Translations under genes and position numbers: made by a program
NCBI GenBank assembly: GCA_020744225.1
Contig: JAGMWG010000010.1
Location: 1,054,001 to 1,118,000, forward strand
Reading direction: 5' to 3'
Source: Paraphoma chrysanthemicola
Lineage: Eukaryota > Ascomycota > Dothideomycetes > Pleosporales > Phaeosphaeriaceae
Length of the DNA stretch: 64,000 bases
In this document: one piece after another, positions 54,364 to 64,000 of the stretch
Numbering within the stretch: position 1 is the first letter of the stretch
How the letters are laid out: each line of letters begins with the position of its first letter
The notes under the pieces: generated by a model
The model's database searches: none
What the model saw: the letters and a program-made list of their open reading frames with translations, nothing else
What the model was told of the DNA's origin: nothing

Positions 54364-55636
54364 CGTGTGGATAGCAACGACGTGCGTTGCTCAAGTTGGT
54401 GGATTAGTGAATGCACAACAGCGAAGAGAAGGATCGAAGGAATCGCAGAGGCTTGCGAGTCGCAATCCTAAGAGCTACGATCTGGACCCCTAAGCGGTTG
54501 GGATGCCCCAGGATCTGGTCTGATAGCGGGATGGTTGCGCGCACGGTTCCATCTGAAGAGTTGTGCGCCGACCGTGTCACGACGAAGACGAGAGTCCTCA
54601 AATCACCAATCAAGTCCACCTCCTTACATTCCAGCACGCGCATTCTTCCACGGCACTTTCCATCTCTCCATTACAATTTAGTCACTTGCGCACACGTTGC
54701 GCATATCTCTCATCTCTCAAGATTCATGCACTTTAGGCCCCCAACACCCTGGCAAGGAAGGTGCTGCCGCCGCCGAATGGCCCGAGGACCCGCGTACGCG
54801 AAAGGAATACTGCCGGGGCAAGTCTCCTGAAAGAAGGGCACTAGCAGCAATTCTGCGATCCTTCCGCGGGCGCTGGAGAAAATTGATCGGTATGTTTATG
54901 CTTGATGAGGAAGGTGTGGAGACGGATGACAAAGGCAGGCAGCAGAGAACTTGTCAATTGAATTGGGGGCTTTCAGATTATGTAATTCAGCGAGTAGTCG
55001 GTGAAAACTGACCGACCTAGACTTCCCCATTCGGTTAGCTCATATCCCAGTTTACAAGCAAACCTACGCCTGTTCTTAGACTTATTGTACTTTGTCTGAT
55101 GGAACCTTCTCGCAATGCGCAACACCGCTAACAGAACGCAGCTGCTGATGAGTTCATTTGTACTAATAACATGCGCGCACTAAGTAGTTCTGTTACATAA
55201 AAGGGTCTTGAAGAGTAAATCTAATTGACATTTATTATTACCTTGATAGATGTAGACAGTAAGGTTAGCGCGTTCAAAAGATACAATTATCGTAGTTTTT
55301 CCTTGCCTAGCGGGTATTCTAGCAGGCAAGGAGGGATGTTACTAGTCGAAGGAAATGTGTTCGAGAATTGTGCTTATGAGTTGGTCAATGTGGCGCGTCC
55401 CTCGAATACTGCAGCCTACACAACTACCGCGCCGCATATCGCTGACTCACCACTAGACGCCTATTCACCCTGGCCGGTGGCCGTTGCGTCGGTGGCGTGG
55501 CAAATCCGCGCCGTAGGCCAGAGCTGACGTATCGCTTGTGCTGGTGAGGGCACCGTACATCTTCAACACCGATCTCCTCTGTACGAACAACGCATTAAAA
55601 CAACTCTTCCAGTCTCTAGCCACCCGTTCCCCAAAC
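54364..55636. other. Intergenic stretch, no firmly supported gene
   Basis: About 1.27 kb. A plus-strand frame at about 54697-55011 contains PERRALAAILRSFRGRWRKL and looks mildly protein-like but has no ATG near its start and no splice sites I trust. The 55030-55330 part is AT-rich. Confidence 0.35.
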
Positions 55637-56492
55637 ATGCTTGCATACCGTCTCCAACTTGAAAACAATTATCTCAAGCACAAGGTAAACCCAGCATCTA
55701 TTCAGCATGACCTACCTCCGACCTACCTATCCCTTAGGACCCAGAGCACGACCACATAGAAACATCCTGCAGACTCGATGACTGCGCACAGTGCGGCTGT
55801 ACAGAAGAGCTGACAGATCACTGTTGTCACTGCTACCACTGTCAGACGTGTTCGAGCGCGGTGTGGTTCGGCTGCCGTATATGCCCTCACTCACCGGTGC
55901 CGAGCGTATATCGCTCGTGGTTCAAGAATAAAGTACGTGCGGCGAAGAGCGAGAAACCTGGCGGGGGCACGAAGAAGGCGGGTGATGGCCAAGAGAAGGA
56001 AGATGGATTGACTGAGCAAGAGAGGCGGCATGCTGCTCGCGGACCATCGCCGGAGTCGCCGGATTTTTCGTACGCGTTGGTGGACGATAGGATTCAGCAG
56101 CTTCGCCCACCGTCGTTGACCGACGTCGGCGCCCTTCGGGTACTGCCAGAGACCTCAGACGGTATCCGGACATCATCAAGGACGGTTTAGACGGACGGTA
56201 CGCCCGCATTGAGGACATCAAGCCATTAGCCCAGACTGTGATGCATGAGTTGATTCATGCTGTTGGCGGATGTAAGCTACCCTTGCCCTATTTTTCGTCC
56301 TTTAGACGCTCGCTCACACTTCTCATAGTGGCCAACCCCAACAAGGGCGTATTGAAGATCGGCGACGGGTCCAACAAAGATACCTACGGCTGGCTGGCGT
56401 GCAATAAACGACGCATAAACAGGGACTCCATTATCGACATTGCGGATTGCATCACGTTCCTAGGGCAAGCGATATATCTGAGCCAGATATAG
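55637..56492 (+). CDS. Putative Cys-rich zinc metallopeptidase (HELIH), model partly uncertain
   Basis: Proposed exons 55637-55684, 55738-56111, 56159-56271 and 56329-56492 total 232 residues. Exon 2 opens with a Cys-rich module (CRLDDCAQCGC, then CCHCYHCQTCSSAVWFGCRIC) of zinc-finger type, then a charged linker. Exon 3 carries RYPDIIKDGLDGRYARIED and MHELIHAVGG with the zincin motif HExxH. Exon 4 has KDTYGWLACNKRRINRDS and ends ADCITFLGQAIYLSQI. An HExxH followed by a YGW...C block and a final helix recalls the lysine-specific/deuterolysin-like metalloproteases of fungi. The first and third introns have good splice sites (GTAAAC/TTAG, GTAAGC/ATAG). The second (GTCGTT donor, 47 bases) is weak; without it there is a frameshift and the locus would be a pseudogene. 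No signal peptide. Confidence 0.45.
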
Positions 56493-57556
56493 GGCAAAGA
56501 CACGTTCTGGACGACGGGCGAGGTCGATCCAAAGACTTTGCGCCCGCAGTACCTGGGTCCATGAGCGCACGAGAAAAGATGGCACGCTGATTACCCAAGA
56601 TGTCGTGGTGTACGATATCCTCTCGAGTAGAAGAAAGCGTCATATTTGCCCTCGAATAATACCATCATTGCATTGGTTCTTTGGTCGAAGATGCCATGAT
56701 TTATACCAAAGGGGAACTACTAGAACACTATACCTATCTGCATAGACAACATTTGCGACTCTTTCTTCCAAATCAAGAAGAAACTAAAAACAACTCAAGT
56801 CTACCACAACACTCACGAGTCACAACACGACGATAATCAGCTTGAAGTTTGTTATGCTCGAGTTATGACACTTGAGGTAGGAAGTCGCGGTGGAAGAGAT
56901 GCAGCGAAGTTCATTCATGCTTTCCCTTGCTAGACACAATGATTGTGAAGCATTAGTGGCGTCAATGATTCGAATCAGCAACTCGGGTCGGATACTCCGC
57001 CGAGTAACTTACCGCGACGACTGATCACGAGACAAGTAAGAAAAGAAGGAGACAAAGATTTGATGACTGTGACACTACGCTTCACTGCTCATAGCTCACA
57101 GTTGCGCTGCCACACACGTCAGGAAAGCTTAGTCACTGATTAGTCTGATACAGTCAAAGCTCAAATTCGAATGCGGAATTGGATTTTGGTTGGGTCACTT
57201 TTGGGGTATGTCACTGTAACATGTATTCACCTACCACAGTTTTGCCTGGGTGTATGTGCTATGAACGAGAATCATTATAGAACTTGTTTTTCCAGAGGAA
57301 TATACACCTTTACGAAAGGATGAGGCTTGAGTCTTGAAATGGCAAGGCAGGATTTGCGGTCATTTTCGCCTTTTCTGTGTAGTACGTAGGTAGCTATTGT
57401 GTATACAACAGCGCTCTTCCTAAAGACAAGATGTCGTGCTGTCGCGTACGAGGTCTTGTCAATTGGTCGTTAGCCGGTGATCAACAGCCTTCGTAGCAGA
57501 AATGATTTGTGATTCAGCATATCTACGCATTGCTCGAACCATCGCAAGCTCAGACA
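56493..57556. other. Intergenic stretch, no supported gene
   Basis: About 1.06 kb, moderately AT-rich, containing 3' flanks of two genes pointing toward each other. No long frame and no repeat recognised. Confidence 0.45.
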
Positions 57557-59518
57557 TCATATTTCCGCTCCTCCCTCTTTCCTCTTCCTGCTTCGCTTCT
57601 TCTTCTTTTTGCCGTCACCTTCGATGATATTTGTTGCCTTCTGATCCATAGCGGCCTCATCAGCCTCACCGCCGAGGATCGTCTCGAAACCGCCCTTGGG
57701 GCCATCCTCATCACCGAAAGTGTCTTTTCGCCACTGTCGTAGCCTGGCCTTCTTGCTCAGGTGCTTCTTGTCTTTCTTCTTCTTGTCTGCATCTCGGAAC
57801 GCAGCTAGCTTCTTCAAACCAGCAAACTCATTGAGCTGCGAGTCATCGGCGAGGAGGATATCGCGAGCAGTGAGACCGAAAGTAGTTGGCGACGTTTCTC
57901 GGTATCGGAAGCGCGTGGGAGCTTTCGGTTTGGAGGCGAGCTTTGCTTCGTACTCGAGATTGGAGTCGACGAGGGTTTCAATGAGACGACGGTCGCGGCG
58001 TGCAGCGCTTTTGGCATCTGCTCGTTCTTGCTTCCGCTTTTTCGACGACTTCGCCGATGTGGTGCTCTCCTCTTGATCCTCACCCACATCTTCTTCGGCG
58101 TCTTCTTCGTCTGAAGATAATGTGATCTCTGGCCGCTCATCTTCGTCGTCCTTGAAATCAGGAATGAGATCCTTGATGTCTATGTCGTCGTCGAACTTCG
58201 GCTTCTTCACTTTCTTCTTAGTGCTCTTCGCGCCATCTTCACTGTCCGAGCCGGCATCGCCGGCATCGTAGTAGGCTTCTCCGAATCGCTTTTGCATTTC
58301 GGCCTCCCACTGATCATCCGACCAGTCGGCCTCCAAGACGTCCTTCCACTCGTCTATCTGAAAGTCCCGTCCACTTAAGCCGCCAATCTTGCGAATTTGT
58401 TGAATCTTTTCTTCCATCTCCTCGACCTTAAGCTTCCGCAGCCGTGCGAGCTCTTGTTCCTTCTCTTGTCTCTCAGCCTCACGCTTCGCTCTCGCAGCTT
58501 CGCGCGCCTTCCGTCGTCCGGTTGCGGCATCCCGGCGGACAGTCGTGCTCGCGACGGCGTCACGCGCGTAAGTCATGATCTTCTCATTTGTGCCCGCTGT
58601 GTCTTCAAAGTATAGGTTGTACGATGCTTCCCACTCGTCTGCAGCAGCCTCTTCAGAGTCGTCGTCCGACTCGAGTGGCTTAAAGCGGGCATTGTCACTC
58701 GGTACCCATGCGCGTGAGGCCATGAAGTTGGACAAAAAGGTCTCGGGGTCTTTGTCGGCCTGCTCGACGTCCGCTACTGTGATTTTGACGCGCTCCTTCT
58801 TTGTCGATGCAGGCTTCGGCTTAGCGACCAGGAAGTCATCGCCCTCGCCGTCCTCTTCTGCAGCCGCATGCATCTCCTTGACAAGGCTCCGCCGCGCTTC
58901 CTCCTGCTCCTGCGCGTACGTCTTCGGCGGGGCATCGTCCTCGTCGTCGGCAGCAAACTTGCCCTCGAGCAGGTTCTTGGTATGGTATTGGCGCAGAGTC
59001 ATGGACTGTTCCTTCTCCGTCTCGTTGGCGCCATCATCTTGCTCGTCGTCCTCATTGTAGAACTTGGCTTCTTTGTTGTAGATGCGAGGGTCTTTCGCGC
59101 GCAGGGCCTGGAGGGTGGCATTCACTTGCTCGTCCAGGTCTTCGTCAAGGAGTTCGGCGGCGTCATCCTCCTCGACACCCTCTTCCGAGTCTTCTGAGTC
59201 GTCGGCTGGATTTTGAAGCGCTTTGCCCTTGCCGTACTTTTCTTCGACTGTAGCCTGTTAGTAAGATTCGACAACGAACAACAAATGATTCGTACGTCTG
59301 TGTTTCTCCTCGCGCTTCTTGTTGTACTCGAATCGCTTCGCATACTCGTCGTTGACTTTGAGTGTGACGCCGCCCTCGGCGTCTGAGCTGTCGCTGTCGT
59401 CGAGGAGCTTGGCTTTCTTCGCAGGCCGCTCTTTGGCGCTTTTGAGGGCGAATGGGTCGTTGTCCAGCAGACCGCGCTTGTGACCATTTGTTGACTGCAT
59501 CTCCTTGGATTTGGCCAT
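57557..59518 (-). CDS. KRI1: Kri1-like protein, small-subunit rRNA processing factor
   Basis: Exons 59518-59296 and 59247-57557 join across a 48-base intron (GTACGA donor, CTACAG acceptor), restoring KHRLEEKYGKGK, to 637 residues. Features of the Kri1 family are visible: an acidic Asp/Glu-rich body, DPRIYNKEAKFYNEDDE, MTLRQYHTKNLLEG, KRFGEAYYDAGD and the C-terminal Kri1 segment with TRFRYRETSPTTFGLTARDILLADDSQLNEFAGLKKLAAFRD. The tail is Lys/Arg-rich (KKKKRSRKRK). In yeast, Kri1 binds Krr1 in the nucleolus and is needed for 40S subunit maturation. The start at 59518 is the first ATG of the frame. It diverges from the SIP3-like gene across 291 bases. Confidence 0.93.
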
Positions 59519-59809
59519 GGTGGGCGTGGGACGTGGGTTTGGGGAAGGCAGGCGCGAGTTGCACAAAATTTTGGGAAGCCGCGGCCAAGAGTTCGGTCGC
59601 GTGGGTCCCGAACCCTGACGTCGACCGGGATGGACGACCAACGCCGCGCCCGTCGACGCGCAGCTGTGAGACGATGAAAGAGCAGGCGCAAGACACGCTT
59701 ATGCTCGCCTGGGCCTTCGACATGTCCCCAATGACCCATCCATAGTCTTTACGCTTCTGTATATATTTTCCTTTGCGCACGCAGCCCCTGCATAGACACG
59801 AGACACAGC

Positions 59810-62800
59810 ATGGCCGACGACACGGCGCTGCAGCCCGCGCTGGAGCCCGTCGCAAAGCCTCTGGCACTGATGTATGCTCTAATGGCCGTCGTACATCGCT
59901 CAGGGCTAACATAGTCCCGCAGTCCCGTCGTGATCAAGGAAGCCGCCCTCGACTCCCCCACCTTCCGCGCAACCGCCGTCCATTTCGGCGACCAGATCGA
60001 GCTGATAGAGCGATGGCTGGGCTCCTATGTCGCCGCCGCTTCCAAGCTTACGACGGAGCTGAACAACGTCCAAACCCTCGTAGATGCCTATATTCAGGCG
60101 TCGCATCCGCCCCTCCAGCTGTCGGAAGCCGTCCTCGACCATGACTACACGGTGCTGGCGCTCAAGCGCTTCGGCGAGGGCGCACGCGAGTTCTGGAACA
60201 GCACGCTGCGCAGCATGAAGCGGGCGGAGAGCACCGTCTGCGAGCCGATAAGGGCGTTTCTGCAGAACGACCTCCGCATACTGAAGGAGGCCCGCAAGAA
60301 CCTCGACTCGACCCAGCGCGTGTTTGACGGCGCCATTGCGCGCTATGCTGGGCAGGTCAAGTCCAAGGAGCCGTCGTCGCTGCGAGAGGACGCCTTCCAG
60401 CTGCACGAGGCGCGGCGGGCGTACCTCACGGCCAGCATGAACTTCTGCATCATGGCGCCCCAGGTGCGGCTTACCTTGGATAAGATCCTGGTCAAGGTCG
60501 TCAACGAGCAATGGCGCGATATGAGGATGGCCAGAGAGACGTCGAGCAAGGCCTTGGCCGCGTGGACTAGTGACGTAGAGCGCGTGCGTGGCTGGAGCAA
60601 GGAGATGGAGAATGGCGAGCGTGTCTTCAAGCGGGAGCTACACCTCGCGCGACAGCAAGTCGAGCATGCAGCCGAGCTGGCCGCACGCCCCTCACGAGAC
60701 CTCGATTCGTACGCCGCGTCCACGGTCCCCTATCTCGGTACCGCCCCGTCGTCTGCGAACCTCCAGTCGCCAGCCAAACCAGATCCCGCGAATGAACAGG
60801 CAGAGAAACAGGGCTGGCTCTTCCAGCGCACCATCACAGGCAAGCCGGCAAGGACGTACTGGGTGAGAAGATGGTTCTTTGTCAAGAATGGCATCTTCGG
60901 CTGGCTCACTCAAGGCACACGGTCCGGCGCAGTAGAAGAGTCTGAGAAAATTGGCGTCCTACTGTGCGGTATACGCCCAGCGTTCCAAGAAGAGCGTCGC
61001 TTCTGCTTCGACGTCAAGACCAAAGACACGACTATCCTGCTGCAGGCCGAGACGCAGAGCGACATCACCGAGTGGATCTCCGCTTTCGAGGTGGCAAAGC
61101 GCAAGGCTCTGGAAGACACTTCAAAGGATGGAGCACAAGGTTCCGTGGACGCAGCTTTCTCCATTAGCCCTCCTGTCGCGCCAGAGTTTGCTGCGAAGAC
61201 TTCCGAGGGTCATGCGGCGCATCCTAGCGACGACATCGGCACACTCGACCGCACGGAAACTCTTGCACTTCCCGGCGGCGACGCTCTGGCTGCTCGTGGA
61301 AGCTTTGATGTCACCCGCAGAAATACCTCAATCGAGCCTGGCAGCGAGAGCAGTCGTGCGAGGATCATGGAGAAGCTAGACCTGACGCGGAAATCTGCGG
61401 TGAGCACTCAGCTCAGTGGGAACCCTTCCTCCGCCTCTGGTGGCATTGCCAGCCTCATTTCTGCAAGTCTTGCTTCAGCTAGTCATAACATCGTACAGGT
61501 CGGACAAATCGCGGCGCCCGCGGCTGGACTTCCTGATACTAGACTCGTCATGGGGCAGACTTTACCCTACACCAGCTTGGCTCCTTCCACGCTCGCGAAT
61601 CCACCCGCTCCAACGAATCTCAGCAAGGCTGCTGTTGCCGTAAGCGGAGAGAGGGGGCTAGGCATCGGACGCTCAGGAAATATGCCTGGTGGTCTCATGG
61701 CCAACCTGTGGGGATCTGTCAACTGGGGCTATGTCAATCGTCTTGCTCGAGAAGATGAGACTCTGAGTCACGATCATGCGCAATCCGGTCCTCCTAGTCC
61801 TGTGCTTCCATCTTCTGAGCAACCTGAGGCAGACACGACGTCCAGTACACCAGCTATTGCAGCACATCGCAAGACCATGAGCTTGGGTGGCCTGACAGCC
61901 TCGCAAACCCGCGCCGCTGTCAGCGCTGAAGAGTTCCCAATCTCCTATCCTCCCGCGCTTCGCATGCAAGATGCCCAATTCCGCATGCTGTTCCCAACAG
62001 TACCACGTGCTGAAAAGCTAGTGTTGGTGTTTCGAGCTGTTTGGAATCCCACAGAGCAGCAGGAGTTCCCAGGCCGAGTCTATGTCACCGCGAAAGACAT
62101 ATTCTTCTACAGCAATCACCTCGGACTCGTGCTCATCACCAGTATCAGCATGTCTTCTATCGATGAGGTAACAGCTGCAGCTGGCAAAGATTGTGATTTT
62201 CTCTTCCTCCATTTCAAACCAGGCACGAGAGAGGATGGAGCGACTAGACTTACAGTCAAAACCTTCTTGGAACCCCTTAAGCTCGTGCTGCGACGACTCA
62301 ACTTTTTGGTCAAGAACGCAACAACGGGAGAGTATGGTATTGAGGATATTATAAAGCGACTTATCAAGTTGGAATCGGATGACCCTCAACAATCATCTGG
62401 CGATGATGGCTGGGAAGAAGTTTCGCCTGACACACCGATCGATCCAGGCTATGGTGGAAAGAACATCAAGACCAGCCTTCGCATAGACGGTAACCTGTTT
62501 GGTCCATCCACCGCTAACATCAACAAGAACGCAACCAAGTTCAAGTTGCCGTCGCAGCCAGTTGCATTCACTCCAACTGGTATGACTCAGGTGGCTGTCG
62601 AGAAAGAGTACGATCTTAGCGCCAAAGGACTGTTCCATATACTTTTTGGCGATAAGAGCGCGGTGTTCCAGTTGTTGTATCGGGAACGATGGGCTCAACG
62701 AGTCGTGCAAGGTCCTTGGGTGACCAACGACCAAAGTCTGCAACGCCGTGACTTCGAGTACGAGGTGGCACAGCCCAGTAAGAATGGAGCTGTCATCATC

Positions 62801-63986
62801 AATGACTATCAGATCATTGAAGTCCTTAATGATCACTTGTGCTACGTCGTCTCCGACAAGAAGACGCCGTGGTATCTGCCAGGGCACGAACGATTTGTGC
62901 TGCATAGCAAAATTGTTATCACACACGTTCATAAGTCGCGATGCAAACTCGCGATATATTCGAAGATAGACTGGAAACGCAATCCTCGTTTTGCCAAGAA
63001 GCTCATTGAGCGACAAGGATTACAGGACATGGAACTTGAGGCTCAGGACATGGTAGACGTCGTCAATGACCAAGTCGCGCGCCTAGGACATAATCGCAGC
63101 ACGGCGAAAGTCACAAACATCTTCGGCCTGATCGGTATACAAACCCAGGCGGTGCAATTGACCGCGCAAGACATACCACCACCAAATCGGCCTCGAAAAT
63201 TCAAATTACGGCCTCAGACGACCGGCTCCTTCATCGCACAACTTATTGGCAACATCATTATCAGCATATTGTCCACTATCATGAGCTGGATACTAGCGGC
63301 CTTTGCTGGTCTCGTTACTGTCATCTCGGCTCATAAGCTGTTGGTAGTACTGCTGGTGTTGAGCGGCAGTGCCAATTTCTTCTACACTTCCAAGGACGGA
63401 TGGGCATCGTGGAACGAGCGGGCTGCTTCCAAATACATGGCACGCTTAGGAGTAGGGCCATCAACTAGCATGACCCGCTCCATCTATTTGAGCGACATTG
63501 AGCAATCCTTCCTCAATCCGAACGAGACAGGCATCGAGTTGTCAGTACCGCTTGGTAGTAGTGCTGACAATAAGTGGTAAGCGATAGTGCATCTTTGCCG
63601 TCTTCAAACATGCTAACCCATCCAGCCATCAAACATTCACACACCTCCTACACGACCCCTCATCTTCAGCCTCGGCAGCCTCGCCACTTAGGCCATCCAC
63701 ACACAGCACTCGCCGCCTTCACCGAACGCGGCAGAATCTCGGGTCTCACCGACACGACTTGCTGGTTGCGCTGCGCGTGGTCAATCGTATTGAAAAGGAA
63801 GTGGTGGAAGCAGAGTATGAGAACTGGCTGCATGATGAGACAAACAAGTGCGATCGGATAGGCGCTATAATTCACGAAAGTGGAAAGGGAAAGGAGAAGG
63901 AAGTCGAAGCTTGGATTAAGGGGTATTGTGGGGACTGCAAGAGTAGCTTGAAGAGTGTGAAAGAAGCGAGGAAGGGACTCTTGTGA
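59810..63986 (+). CDS. SIP3: Sip3/Lam-type BAR-PH-GRAM/VASt membrane protein
   Basis: Exons 59810-59871, 59923-63576 and 63626-63986 join across introns of 51 and 49 bases to give 1358 residues. The last join (TG/GTAAGC, branch GCTAACC, CCAG) bypasses an apparent stop and adds 120 residues that read as coding (LRVVNRIEKEVVEAEYENWLHDET). Domains: helical BAR-like region about 25-260; PH domain about 314-420 (GWLFQRTITGKPARTYWVRRW ...); Ser-rich linker; GRAM-like domain about 700-790 (FRMLFPTVPRAEKLV); VASt/StART-like domain about 905-1095 with RDFEYEV; hydrophobic block about 1120-1170. This is the architecture of yeast Sip3/Ysp1 (Lam3/Lam1), ER proteins at plasma-membrane contacts that move sterols. 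The window ends 14 bases after the stop. Confidence 0.9.
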
Positions 63987-64000
63987 GCGCCACAGGCCAT

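Noticed and set aside
63574..63861. Separate small gene after the SIP3-like stop
   Set aside because: A different frame of the same stretch joins in phase to SIP3 through a good intron (63577-63625), so it is the last SIP3 exon.
1..64000. Secondary-metabolite cluster or CRISPR array
   Set aside because: No PKS, NRPS, terpene synthase or prenyltransferase core and no regularly spaced repeats were seen.

Overview
The window is nuclear DNA from a filamentous ascomycete (Pezizomycotina, most likely a Dothideomycete; no species can be named). The grounds are short spliceosomal introns of roughly 45-65 bases with GTAAGT-type donors and CTAAC/CTGAC-like branch points, compact but well-spaced genes on both strands, and fungal families: a siderophore (ARN/SIT) transporter, a Bys1-type secreted antigen, a Sip3/Lam-type BAR-PH protein, and a threonine-rich wall-type protein. 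All exon joins were made by hand from reading frame, splice consensus and family motifs.

Layout. 0-10 kb holds housekeeping genes: a PAC3-like proteasome assembly chaperone (cut by the left edge) divergent from the DEAH helicase ECM16/DHR1, then a sugar-porter MFS, a small unknown gene and an MTQ1/HemK glutamine methyltransferase. 10-18 kb is accessory: an orphan membrane protein, a BED-finger-like protein, and three small multi-pass membrane protein genes. Two of these three are paralogues with the same intron positions and phases, and one of them abuts an AT-rich, RIP-like island. 18-31 kb carries a trypsin-type protease, a small membrane-anchored protein, an aldehyde dehydrogenase, an unknown gene, an FAD aromatic-hydroxylase-like monooxygenase and a DHA1-type MFS pump. 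31-41 kb carries a glycerate kinase, a long coiled-coil protein, a Thr-rich single-pass protein with an in-frame TGA, and a seven-exon siderophore transporter with two perfect Sre1/SreA-type GATA sites upstream. 42-49 kb has a GlcG/HbpS-like (DUF336) protein with a coiled-coil tail, a class B flavin (Baeyer-Villiger type) monooxygenase and a secreted CAP-domain protein. 49-52 kb is a gene-poor stretch. 52-64 kb has Bys1, a GPI-type wall protein with internal repeats, a possible Cys-rich HELIH metallopeptidase, KRI1 and a nearly complete SIP3-like gene.

How the genes work together. Two rRNA-processing genes (ECM16 and KRI1) lie at opposite ends without visible linkage. No PKS, NRPS or terpene core gene is present, so this is not a recognisable secondary-metabolite cluster. 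The likeliest functional grouping is the siderophore transporter and the GlcG/HbpS-like gene, which diverge from one 1.95-kb intergenic region carrying GATA sites; co-regulation by iron is an inference.
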